A stretch of 10,264 nucleotides of DNA from JAJPHC01 sp035255945 (GTDB lineage: Bacteria > Acidobacteriota > Thermoanaerobaculia > Gp7-AA8): assembly GCA_035255945.1 (NCBI GenBank), contig DATEZA010000301.1:1-10264 (forward strand), given 5' to 3'. Positions 1 to 7,094 of this stretch are shown here, in pieces. The notes under the pieces were generated by a model. It was not told the DNA's origin and did no database searches. It was given only the letters and a program-made list of their open reading frames with translations. The position numbers and the translations under genes are program-made. The number at the start of each line of letters is the position of its first letter. The stretch's first letter is position 1.

Positions 1-117
1 GCTTCAGCCGGCGCGTCGCTGCTCGTACTCTACGAACGACCGGTTCCTGAATTCGACGACATCACGCGCGCGTTCTTCCAGCTGCTCGTCCCACGCGCGC
101 GCGCCGTCCCGCATTGA
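1..117 (+). CDS. Possible C-terminal end of a + strand gene (partial, unrecognised)
   Basis: Frame 1 is open from the first base to a TGA at 115-117, giving 38 residues that end in ITRAFFQLLVPRARAVPH. The composition looks protein-like (hydrophobic stretch LLVLYE, then an acidic turn and a basic end), but no family can be recognised from so short a piece. If real, it converges on the L,D-transpeptidase gene, leaving about 20 bases between the two stops. The opposite strand is also open here: an ATG at 112-114 would give a 36-residue peptide rich in Glu and Arg (complement of 4-114). GC by codon position (about 79, 47 and 74 percent in the + frame) does not settle which strand is coding, so both stay weak. 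Confidence 0.3.
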   Translation, partial: ASAGASLLVLYERPVPEFDDITRAFFQLLVPRARAVPH

Positions 118-137
118 GCCAGCACTAAGCACTCTCT

Positions 138-1409
138 TCACCCCCCATGCTTCGTATCGACGAAGCTCACCGGCACCCCTTTCGCTATCCGGTGCGACAC
201 CTCCTCGGCGTCCCAGTTCGTGAGCCGCACGCATCCGTGCGATGACGCGTAGCCGATCGCATCCGGATCGTTCGTCCCGTGCATGCCGTAGTGCTCCTTG
301 CTCAGGGCCATCCACACCACGCCGACCGGCGAGTTCGGGCCGGGGTTCATGTGCGCGTCGGGATTGGAGTCCGGCACTTCGTGATACAGCGTCGGGTCGT
401 AGTGGAAGTGCGGATTGCGGACGATCTCCACAACGTGCAGGTTCTCGGTCGGCGACGGATCATAGCCGGCGCCGACGGTCGTCGGGGCGTGGAAGACGAG
501 ATTGCCGGCCGCGTCGAAGCCGTTGTACGAGTTGCCGCGGATGGAGATCACGATCTTCGCGATGTCGGGATTGTCGGTCGTCACCGGCGGCCGCACGTTC
601 GGCACATTGATCGTCGTTCCCGCCGCGAGCTCGGAGAACTTCACGTCCGGGTTCAGCACCTCGAGAAAATCTTCGGTGGTGTGAAAGCGCTCCGACAGTT
701 CCTCGCGCAGTGACTCGTAGCAGAGACACGACAGCTTCGCCTTCTCGTACGGATCGTCGGGGATGTGCTTGAACGGACCGGCGACATCCTGCGCCGTCAC
801 CACGTACTGCGTGACCGGCGGCGCATAGCCCGCCGCGCGCGCGAGCTCGCGATACGTCGCTTCATCGACATCACCCGTTGGGTCGAGTCCATGCCCGCGC
901 TGCCAGGTCCAGACCGTGATCGCCGAATTACGTCCCCAGCGTCCATCGAGCGAGCCGACCGAGAAATGCAATCGATCGAGGAAGACCTGCGTCTTCAGCA
1001 CCGACGGACCTTTGACGTCGCCTTTGATCGGGATCATCACCGGCGCGGAGTTGATCGCATTCGCGTCGAGGTCTTTGAAGGTCTCTTTGCTCTTTTTCGT
1101 GCGCTCCACGAATTGGAGAGTTTGCTCCTGCGCCGCAGCTTGTGATTGCTGCTGCGCCTGTTGTTGTTGCTGCTGTTGCTGAAGTTTCGCCTGTTGCTGC
1201 GCGCGGAACGATTGCAGCTGCCTCCACTGCTCGTCGAATCGCTCCTTCTCGCGCCCTGCCGTGTCATCCGCCCCCTGCGACGGCACCGCCGCCTCGAAGA
1301 CGTTCTGAACTTTCTGTTGGACTGTTTCCTTCGTCTGATGCGCCTGCTCACGACTGCAGCCAATCGCGACGGCAAGCAACGCCGCGACCGCCATCTTTTT
1401 CGTGCTCAT
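138..1409 (-). CDS. L,D-transpeptidase (YkuD domain) lipoprotein with peptidoglycan-binding and LysM-like domains
   Basis: A 423-residue envelope enzyme expected to make or exchange 3-3 peptidoglycan cross-links, or to attach proteins to peptidoglycan. Residues 1-18 look like a lipoprotein signal: KK, a hydrophobic run, then AVAIGC with Cys18 as the lipidation site. Residues 59-100 are a charged, Gln-rich and probably coiled or extended spacer, with eight Gln in a row at 77-84. Residues about 139-192 resemble a PG_binding_1 domain (QVFLDRL, GSLDGRWG, WQRGHGLDPTG). Residues about 237-271 look LysM-like (FHTTEDFLEVLNPD, AGTTINVPNV). The YkuD domain spans about 283-417, with HGTN at 377-380 and the catalytic motif SSHGCVRL at 389-396 (His391, Cys393, Arg395). 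The ATG at 1407-1409 is chosen because it gives the lipobox signal; the open frame continues upstream but only as antisense to the next gene. No Shine-Dalgarno is seen; a TGTATC hexamer lies 6 nt upstream of the start. Divergent from the broken gene at 1473. Confidence 0.93.
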   Translation of the reverse strand: MSTKKMAVAALLAVAIGCSREQAHQTKETVQQKVQNVFEAAVPSQGADDTAGREKERFDEQWRQLQSFRAQQQAKLQQQQQQQQAQQQSQAAAQEQTLQFVERTKKSKETFKDLDANAINSAPVMIPIKGDVKGPSVLKTQVFLDRLHFSVGSLDGRWGRNSAITVWTWQRGHGLDPTGDVDEATYRELARAAGYAPPVTQYVVTAQDVAGPFKHIPDDPYEKAKLSCLCYESLREELSERFHTTEDFLEVLNPDVKFSELAAGTTINVPNVRPPVTTDNPDIAKIVISIRGNSYNGFDAAGNLVFHAPTTVGAGYDPSPTENLHVVEIVRNPHFHYDPTLYHEVPDSNPDAHMNPGPNSPVGVVWMALSKEHYGMHGTNDPDAIGYASSHGCVRLTNWDAEEVSHRIAKGVPVSFVDTKHGG

Positions 1410-1450
1410 CCATGAGATACAAAGCAAATGGGCTGCCGGAATGAGCCCCT

Positions 1451-1472
1451 TGCTACAATTCCGGACATCCCT
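1451..1472 (+). promoter_or_regulatory. Extended -10 promoter with short leader for the HD-Hsp90-like gene
   Basis: TGCTACAAT at 1451-1459 fits an extended -10 element (TGn followed by TACAAT). It lies 13 nt before the ATG at 1473 and would start transcription near 1466, leaving a leader of only about 7 nt. No good -35 hexamer is seen 16-18 bp upstream, as is common with extended -10 sites. This position argues for the ATG at 1473 rather than the in-frame ATG at 1428, which lies upstream of the element. Inferred from sequence only. Confidence 0.5.
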
Positions 1473-2001
1473 ATGCAAGTATTGGAAGATTCGGCACTTG
1501 CGCGCTGGCTGAAAAAGCGGAATCTCGAGTACTACGCGAAAGCGGTCAGCCTCCGCTCGACGATCGAGAGATGGCTCGGCTACGTCGTCCACACCTTCCC
1601 GCACTACACATCCCACGCGGTCGATCACAGCGACACCGTCATCTGGCGGATGTCGAGCCTGCTGTTCAAGACGAAAACATCGAAGGAACCGGTGGTGGAG
1701 CTGTCGGCAATCGAGGCTTATATCCTGATCGCCGCCGCCTATCTTCACGACGCCGGCATGGTCGTTTCGGACGACGAGAAAGCGCGGATTCTGGCCTCTC
1801 CGGAGTGGAGCACGTGGCTCACCGGCCCGATGCAACCGGCGTGGCAAGCCATCGAAACGCTGCGCCGTCAGCACCACACACGCGTTCGCCGGGTGATGGT
1901 GCAGCAGCGCGACGCGCTCTTCGAGTTCAGTTTCCATGACGTTCGCCAAGACCGCGCTGACGAGGGACACGCGAGGACGCGCGGCCGGAGCCGGCTCTTC
2001 G

Positions 2002-2055
2002 GTGTGGCGCCGGCGACCTCGCCGGCGGATCGCCGCCGGGTCGGCGGCGCCACAC
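2002..2055. repeat. REP-like palindromic element, family A (two hairpins), full copy
   Basis: The element starts GTGTGGCGCCG and ends CGGCGCCACAC, so its ends are inverted repeats. Inside are two stem-loops: 2009-2026 (8-bp stem GCCGGCGA, loop CC) and 2032-2048 (7-bp stem GCCGCCG, loop GGT). This two-hairpin design resembles the REP/BIME class. Its right half recurs inside recN at 6487-6510 (23 of 24 bases), and its first 19 bases recur exactly at 10246-10264. It lies where the HD domain of the broken gene loses its reading frame. Confidence 0.85.
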
Positions 2056-2545
2056 CAGGACAGCGTCGCACACTGGGAGCAGTACCAGGCGATCATGCAT
2101 ACCGCGTTTTCGCCGAAACGCATCGAGATCGGCGCCGAATGCGCCAGGCGCGATCAGTACAAGACGCTCCGCAACTGGTGCCAGTGGATCGCCGACGAAG
2201 TCTCGCACGCGCCTGAGCTCATGGCACATGCGGACCGTCATGGCTCATGGCAACCACCCGCGGCCACCTCGAGGGGGTTCATCGATGAATGGCGGTTCGA
2301 GCTCGATCGCGACGCCGTGTTCGAACGCTTGATCAATGACGTCTATGACGACAAGCTCGCATTTGTGCGCGAGCTTCTACAGAACGCCTTCGACGCGTCG
2401 CGCGTGCAGCTCTATCTGGACCTCGAAACGCAGAAATTGCCGACACCGGAATATCCCAACGACGCACCGGAAACACTCCGTGCGCAGTATCCGATTGAAG
2501 TCACGCTGAAAAAAGCGCCCGCATACGACGGCCGACGGCAGAAGC

Positions 2546-2603
2546 GACAAGCTGAGAGCTTGTCGTACACCGCTGTAGGTGTAGGACAAGCTCTCAGCTT
2601 GTC
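2546..2603. repeat. 58-bp palindromic element, family B, inside the ATPase region
   Basis: Two 19-base arms at 2546-2564 and 2585-2603 are exact reverse complements. Each arm is itself a hairpin: GACAAGCT, a 3-base loop (GAG or CTC), then AGCTTGTC. Between them is a third small stem, TACACC at 2566-2571 with GGTGTA at 2578-2583. The unit therefore folds as three stem-loops or one long cruciform. It separates the beta-strand PIEVTLKKAPAYDG from ERQFLTIIDHGVGMD of the Hsp90-like domain and reads through without a stop, adding about 20 residues that look foreign to the domain. No second copy is seen in the window. Confidence 0.85.
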
Positions 2604-3594
2604 CCCCCCGTCAGAAAGACAATTTCTGACCATCATCGATCACGGCGTCGGAATGGACCGCAACGTCATCGCGCGATATCTGCTGCAGATCGGGCGGTCG
2701 TACTACAAGTCGGAGGAGTTTCTCAAACGGTTTCACTTTGTGCCCACCCAGCCGTTTCGGTGTGGGATTTCTGTCGGCATTCTCCGCGAGCGATCACATT
2801 ACGATCGATACGCGCAATCCGACCTCCGATGCGAATGATGGCCCGATACACATCGAGCTGGAACTGTGCGCAGCCTGCTGTTGCCACAGAGCAGCGTGCG
2901 ATCCGACATCTCGCTGAATCGCCACACGCGAGAGGCGATGCTTCATGGCCATATCGGCAACATGTCGCAGTCACGGGACTGCTCGATCTCGAAACAGTAT
3001 CTGGACTGATTCCCCTAACAACAGCAGGAATCGTCAGTTATCTGTCGATCGCGGATGTGCGCGAGCTGCCGTTTTTTACCACTGTGGAATCGCTCAACCA
3101 AGACCTGACGGTACACTCGGATTACGCTGCCCCTGAATCACCGGTGATCGCATTACAGCATTGGCCTAAATTCAGCCCCCCGATAGCACGGGCACTGCTC
3201 GAGAAACACGCACCTGTTTCGGTGCTCGTTTCGGGAGATCTCATTCAGATTACATGGTCGCAGAGCGCGCAGAATCCGCAGATTAATCCGCTTGACCTGT
3301 TTGAATGCGACTTCGGCGTCACGAATATCGCTGCATACGGATCTGCCGCAGGCACGATCCTCAACCGGCGCCACGCCCTGTTCAGCTGGATGCAAGGTGC
3401 TTCTGAATGGCCTGACGCACTCAGGGACCGCGCGTTTCGGACAATGGCGCACGTGCTCACCACTACCACTTTTGACGATCAGGACCGCTACGACGATCTC
3501 ATGGCCTCACTACCACCCGAACGGCGCGGCCCGGCCCTGACGTTCGATGAAGATCTCGTTATCTCTGCCGTTCCCGAAGCTGCGGAGTAGACGC

Positions 3595-5256
3595 TCAGCC
3601 TGTGTGCCCCCGCCCCACCCTCCCGAATCGCATCCGTTTCCCGTCGGTCACCAGCCAATGCGCCGAGGTGTTCAGGGTGTGCGTGCAGAGGCTGTGCGGC
3701 AGCCACGATGACTCGCTCGTCGCGACCGGCGTTTCGCGATACTCCGTCTTCGTAAACGCATCCACGCGATTCAACGTGATCGCGTGGCCGTATCGCAGCG
3801 CGCAATTCTGCGCGGGACGGTAGAGCACACCGTCTTCGACGAACGGCGCGCCCGCGGGACGCGCGGAGCGCACGTCGGACACCACCGGATTCCGGGGATG
3901 CGGCTGCCACGGGCCGCGCGGCGAATCGGCGAAGAAGAGCGACAGCTCATCGTGCGCCGAGCCGCCGGGCGGCGCCACGTTCACCAGCAACCAGCACGAG
4001 CCGTCGTGATGAAAGAGCGTCGGATCGACCGCCTTCAACCCCGACAGCAGCACCCGGTCGAGCGTCCATCGCCACGGAAACTCCACCGCGCGATACAGCT
4101 CCACCGTGCCGTTGTCGAACGTCTCCGGCGTCATGAACCACTCCCCTTCCCAAAAAAAAGGCGACGGATACGAGAGGTGGTAATCGCGCTCCAGCACGAC
4201 GCGCGGCGCCGACGGCTTGCCGTCCCGCAGCTCGATGCACGAGATCACTCCCTTTCTCGTGCGGAACGAGTAGTCCTCGATCAGCAGATACGTCCGGCCT
4301 TCGTGCTCCACGACGAACGGGTCGGCGTAGAACCGGTCGCGCGGCGAATCGATCACCGTGAACTTAGGCGCCGCTCCGGCGATCCGTTCGGGCCGCGGCG
4401 CGATTGCCACGAACCACTGCTCGAGCTGCGTGCGATTGCGAAACTGCGCGCGCACATTGCTCCACGCCGTCTGCGCAAAAAACCGCAGCATCGCGGCGCG
4501 TCCCGGCAATCGATAGATGCCGCGGCCTGCCTCCGGCCGAGACTCCGCCCGATCTTCGACGATCGCATCCAGACCATCGCGTCGCAGATCGCGAAGCCTC
4601 CGCGCGACGAACCGCGCCGTCTTCCAGTACGTCGCATTCCGGTTGCGAAAGAGCGACGTGAAGTCGGTCGACGACTGCGATCGGTAGATGATCTTCCCGC
4701 CGTCGAGCTCCTCGGTGAGGATCTGCAGCACCGTCCCGGAGCGCGGATTTCGCTCGTAGATCTCCCAGAAGAGCGCGGGGCCGCCGCGATACAGCCGGTT
4801 GTCGCCGTGATGAAACGACCAGACGCCGTACCGCGCCGCGCTGAGAATCCCGCCGCGCAGAATGCGAAAGCCGAAGCGCAGCATCACGTCGAGCTGCGCA
4901 GCGCGCACCGCGTCGAGATCGTCCGGCGCGAAGCGGTCGGTCCACTTCTTCTGCAGCGGCATCACCTCCCGCACCTCGACTCCTGCGAGCAGCGGGCGGA
5001 CATCGACCGGCTCGAATGCGTCCTGTCCCGAGCGGCGGGCGAACAGCCGCTGATCGATGCGGTTGTAGACGCTGTACAGCAGATTCATTTCGCGCAGCCG
5101 CCGCCACAACGGCCTCGGCTGCTCGCGCGCCGCGTTGACGATGACCAGTGCGATGCGGGCGTCGTCACCGGCCTCGATCTCCTCGATGATGCTGACCATC
5201 CAGCGCGGCAAAACAAACGAATCGAGCAGCAATCCGATGCGGAGCGGTCCGGCCAT
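3595..5256 (-). CDS. Formyltransferase-like domain fused to a beta-propeller-like domain; catalytic Asn replaced
   Basis: A 553-residue protein without a signal peptide or clear membrane segment. Residues about 5-240 resemble the Fmt/ArnA-type formyltransferase fold: an N-terminal Rossmann-like strand (LRIGLLLD), a central LDVMLRFGFRIL, then SFHHGDNRLYRGG at 147-159 and LDGGKII at 184-190. In true formyltransferases the first motif reads N-x-H with a later Asp; here Asn is Ser147, while His149 and Asp185 are kept. Residues about 300-550 carry repeated propeller-like motifs: DRFYADPFVVEHEGRTYLL, YPSPFFWEGEWFMTPE, DPTLFHHDGSCWLLV and APFVEDGVLYRPAQN. These resemble the five-bladed N-terminal domain of plant glucosamine inositolphosphorylceramide transferases (GINT1) and family-43-like propellers. 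The likely role is modification or recognition of a sugar or lipid-linked glycan (inference). The ATG at 5254-5256 is 45 bp from divergent recN; the stop lies 4 bp from the end of the broken gene. No Shine-Dalgarno is visible. Confidence 0.75.
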   Translation of the reverse strand: MAGPLRIGLLLDSFVLPRWMVSIIEEIEAGDDARIALVIVNAAREQPRPLWRRLREMNLLYSVYNRIDQRLFARRSGQDAFEPVDVRPLLAGVEVREVMPLQKKWTDRFAPDDLDAVRAAQLDVMLRFGFRILRGGILSAARYGVWSFHHGDNRLYRGGPALFWEIYERNPRSGTVLQILTEELDGGKIIYRSQSSTDFTSLFRNRNATYWKTARFVARRLRDLRRDGLDAIVEDRAESRPEAGRGIYRLPGRAAMLRFFAQTAWSNVRAQFRNRTQLEQWFVAIAPRPERIAGAAPKFTVIDSPRDRFYADPFVVEHEGRTYLLIEDYSFRTRKGVISCIELRDGKPSAPRVVLERDYHLSYPSPFFWEGEWFMTPETFDNGTVELYRAVEFPWRWTLDRVLLSGLKAVDPTLFHHDGSCWLLVNVAPPGGSAHDELSLFFADSPRGPWQPHPRNPVVSDVRSARPAGAPFVEDGVLYRPAQNCALRYGHAITLNRVDAFTKTEYRETPVATSESSWLPHSLCTHTLNTSAHWLVTDGKRMRFGRVGRGHTG

Positions 5257-5289
5257 TCGGGCCGAGAGATATCACACGCGAAGCCGAGG

Positions 5290-5301
5290 TAGACTCGAAA
5301 G
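5290..5301 (+). promoter_or_regulatory. -10-like hexamer directly before the recN start
   Basis: TAGACT at 5290-5295 lies 6 nt before the GTG at 5302, which would place the transcription start at or next to the start codon. The -35 region is weak. No CTGT-N8-ACAG or GAAC-N4-GTTC LexA-type box is seen in the 45-bp gap, although recN is an SOS gene in many bacteria. Confidence 0.35.
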
Positions 5302-6972
5302 GTGATCACGTACCTGAAGGTGCGCAATCTCGCGATCGTCGAGGAGTTCGCGATCGAGCCGGGAGCCGGGCTGAACGTTCTGACCGGCGAGACAGGCGCG
5401 GGCAAATCGCTGCTCATCGACTCGCTCGAGCTCCTTCGCGGCGCGCGCGGATCGACGGAGATGATTCGCGCCGGCGCCGAGAAGATGTCTGCCGAGGCGA
5501 TCTTTCATCTGCCGAAATCGGTCAATCTCGAAGCTCTCGGCATCGACATCGACGAGAGCGGCGAATTGATCGTCAAGCGCGAGATCGCGACGAACGGCCG
5601 CGGCCGCGTGCTGATGAACGGCTCCCCGCTCGCGGTGCGCGACCTCGCCGCCGCAATGGACGCAGTGCTCGAAATCCACGGCCAGCACGACTCGCATCAG
5701 CGCGTCGCGGGACAAGGCTTCCGCGAGCTCGTCGACGAATACGCCGGTCACGATGCGCTCGTCGACGCCACGCGCACCGCGTATCGCGAATGGACGCGCG
5801 CCGCGGACGAGTTGCGCACGCTCACCGACGCGCAACGCGATCGCGCGCTGCGGCTCGATCTGCTCCGTTACCAGGTCGATGAGATCTCGCAGGCGAAGCT
5901 CGATCCGTCCGAGGAGGAGTCGCTGCGGGCGGAGAAATCGATCCTGGCGAATGCACGCGAGATGATCGAAGTCACCTCGGGCGCCTTCTCGCTCATCGAC
6001 GACGACGAATCGTCCGCGCTCACGCAGCTCGGCCGCGCCGCGCATCTGCTGCAGCCGCTCTCGCGCGAAGTCGCGGAGCTGCATCAGATCGGCGAAGAGC
6101 TGCAGGAGGTGATCTACAAACTGCAGGACCTCGCCCGCACCCTCGGCAACCTGAGCGAATCGGTGCGGCACGATCCTGCGCGCCTCGACGATGTTGAAGA
6201 TCGCCTCGTGACCATCGAGCGGCTGAAGAAAAAGTACGGCGGCTCGATCGAAGGCGTGCTCGAGCACCTCTCGCGTATCCAGGACGAATTCGAGCGCCTC
6301 TCCGATTTCGAAGCGAACGTCGAGAAGCTGCAGCACATCGAGCAATCGGCGCACCTCGCGTATGGCAAGGCGGCGGAGAAGCTGTCGGCATCGCGCAAGA
6401 AATCGGCGCAGACGTTTCAGAACGCGATTCAGAAAGAGCTGAACGATCTGGCGATGGAGCGGACGACTGTGCGAATCGTCGTCGACGCCGCCGAGTCGGC
6501 GGCGCCACACGGGATTGATTGGATTGACATTCTCATTGCGCCGAATCGGGGGGAGGAGCCGAAGCCGATGCAGCGGATCGCCTCGGGCGGCGAGCTCTCG
6601 CGCATCCAGCTCGCGATCGCGGCGGCGCTGTTCAAGGCGTCGGCGCATGCGGCCGCCGCGACGCTCGTGTTCGACGAGATCGACGCCGGCATCGGCGGGC
6701 GGGTGGCGGAGGTGGTCGGCCGCAAGCTGCAGGAGCTGTCGGCGAAGAATCAGGTCATCTGCGTGACGCACCTGCCCCAGATCGCGAGCTTCGGGACAAC
6801 GCACTTCCGCGTCTGGAAGGAGGACGCGAAGGGCCACACCCGCGCCCGGATCCTGCGGCTCGACGACGACGAAGCGCGCATCGATGAGCTCGCGCGCATG
6901 CTCGGCGGCGAGACCGTGTCGCAGACTGCGGTGACGCACGCGAGAGAGCTGCTGGTGTCAGCGCGGCGATAA
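5302..6972 (+). CDS. recN: DNA repair protein RecN (SMC-like ATPase)
   Basis: A 556-residue SMC-type ATPase of double-strand-break repair, close to the usual RecN length (about 550). It is cytoplasmic, binds DNA ends and tethers broken molecules for RecA-dependent recombination. The Walker A motif GETGAGKS is at 29-36. The long helical middle (about 150-350) is rich in Glu, Lys, Arg and Leu and forms the coiled-coil arms. The ABC signature ASGGELSRIQLA begins at 427. Walker B is LVFDEIDAGIGG at 455-466, and the H-loop region follows at VICVTHLPQIASF. The GTG start gives MITYLKVRNLAIVEEF, the normal RecN N-terminus. Residues 396-403 (AAESAAPH) are encoded by a half copy of the family A palindrome, in frame, in the variable segment before GIDWIDILIAPNRGE; the gene otherwise looks intact. 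A perfect 34-bp inverted repeat starts 4 bases after the stop. Confidence 0.97.
   Translation: MITYLKVRNLAIVEEFAIEPGAGLNVLTGETGAGKSLLIDSLELLRGARGSTEMIRAGAEKMSAEAIFHLPKSVNLEALGIDIDESGELIVKREIATNGRGRVLMNGSPLAVRDLAAAMDAVLEIHGQHDSHQRVAGQGFRELVDEYAGHDALVDATRTAYREWTRAADELRTLTDAQRDRALRLDLLRYQVDEISQAKLDPSEEESLRAEKSILANAREMIEVTSGAFSLIDDDESSALTQLGRAAHLLQPLSREVAELHQIGEELQEVIYKLQDLARTLGNLSESVRHDPARLDDVEDRLVTIERLKKKYGGSIEGVLEHLSRIQDEFERLSDFEANVEKLQHIEQSAHLAYGKAAEKLSASRKKSAQTFQNAIQKELNDLAMERTTVRIVVDAAESAAPHGIDWIDILIAPNRGEEPKPMQRIASGGELSRIQLAIAAALFKASAHAAAATLVFDEIDAGIGGRVAEVVGRKLQELSAKNQVICVTHLPQIASFGTTHFRVWKEDAKGHTRARILRLDDDEARIDELARMLGGETVSQTAVTHARELLVSARR
6487..6510. repeat. Half copy of palindromic family A embedded in recN
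   Basis: These 24 bases match 2032-2055 with one difference (G at 2039, A at 6494). They keep the 7-bp hairpin GCCGCCG-AGT-CGGCGGC and the CCACAC end. The reading frame of recN runs through it as AAESAAPH. The other half of the element is not seen upstream, where ordinary recN codons continue. Confidence 0.75.
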
Positions 6973-6975
6973 CCC

Positions 6976-7079
6976 CGCCGTCATCCCGAGCGTAGTCGAG
7001 GGACCTGGGCGGGATGGGCGGCACGCGTATCGCGCCCCCCACGCCCCCAGGTCCCTCGACTACGCTCGGGATGACGGCG
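6976..7079. repeat. Perfect 34-bp inverted repeat (family C) between recN and tsaC
   Basis: Arms at 6976-7009 and 7046-7079 are exact reverse complements, separated by a 36-base GC-rich loop. The left arm begins CGCCGTCATCCCGAGCGTAG. It starts 4 bases after the recN stop and ends 15 bases before the tsaC start, filling nearly the whole gap. A transcript would form a very stable hairpin that could end or protect recN mRNA, but no T run follows, so it is not a classic terminator. It shares the outer GTCATCC[C/T]GAG core with the repeat at 9361-9448, so both probably belong to a dispersed family. Confidence 0.92.
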
Positions 7080-7094
7080 TAGCATCCGCGGCTT
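7056..7094 (+). promoter_or_regulatory. Possible tsaC promoter overlapping the right arm of the inverted repeat
   Basis: TAGCAT at 7080-7085 lies 9 nt before the tsaC ATG. TCGACT at 7056-7061, within the right repeat arm, could act as a -35 with an 18-bp spacer (4 of 6 consensus matches in each hexamer). There is no Shine-Dalgarno in the leader CCGCGGCTT. The call is weak; read-through from recN is the alternative. Confidence 0.3.

Larger units (their letters stand above)
1473..3590 (+). pseudogene. Decayed HD-domain plus Hsp90-like (GHKL) ATPase gene
   Basis: Pieces of one large protein lie in successive frames. From the ATG at 1473, one frame gives an HD-type phosphohydrolase start: SHAVDHSDTVIWRM and ILIAAAYLHDAGM carry the His and His-Asp pairs. 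The frame degenerates after about 1930 (FEFSF), and homologous-looking sequence resumes in another frame near 2060 (DSVAHWEQYQAIMHTAFS). The remainder of an HD domain expected between these points is missing, and a GC-rich palindromic repeat occupies the gap. The second frame carries a GHKL/Hsp90-type ATP site: N box ELLQNAFDAS and G1 box DHGVGMD. A further shift in the C-rich run 2743-2749 restores the G2 box as SRFGVGFLSAF, followed by DHITIDTRNPTSDAND in a third frame that stops at 2915. At least one more change near 2865-2975 leads to an intact C-terminal stretch of about 200 residues ending at 3590. This part is not recognised. A 58-bp palindrome sits in frame inside the ATPase domain. 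Four frame changes plus lost sequence make a dead gene likely; sequencing error could explain single shifts but not the missing HD segment. Proteins joining HD and Hsp90-like domains are sporadic accessory genes, possibly in conflict systems (inference). Confidence 0.8.

Noticed and set aside
1428..1472. In-frame ATG at 1428 as start of the HD-Hsp90-like gene
   Set aside because: The extended -10 element at 1451-1459 lies downstream of it, and the added residues do not look like part of the domain.
1410..2123. Upstream extension of the L,D-transpeptidase reading frame to 2123 on the minus strand
   Set aside because: It is antisense to the HD-domain region, has an Arg/His-rich shadow-like composition, and would bury the clear lipoprotein signal at residues 1-18.
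3959..3978. Possible family A repeat remnant (GCCGCCGGGCGGCGCCAC) in the formyltransferase-like gene
   Set aside because: The hairpin is shorter and the match discontinuous; ordinary codons for APPGG explain it.
3784..5292. Open frame of 502 codons on the + strand
   Set aside because: Antisense shadow of the formyltransferase-like gene; Arg/His-rich with no motifs.
5257..5301. LexA/SOS box before recN
   Set aside because: Neither a CTGT-N8-ACAG nor a GAAC-N4-GTTC pattern is present.
5272..6939. Open frame of 555 codons on the minus strand
   Set aside because: Antisense shadow of recN, whose Walker and signature motifs are clear on the + strand.
6976..7079. Classic Rho-independent terminator for recN
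   Set aside because: The stem is far too long and no T run follows either arm; it fits a dispersed palindrome better.
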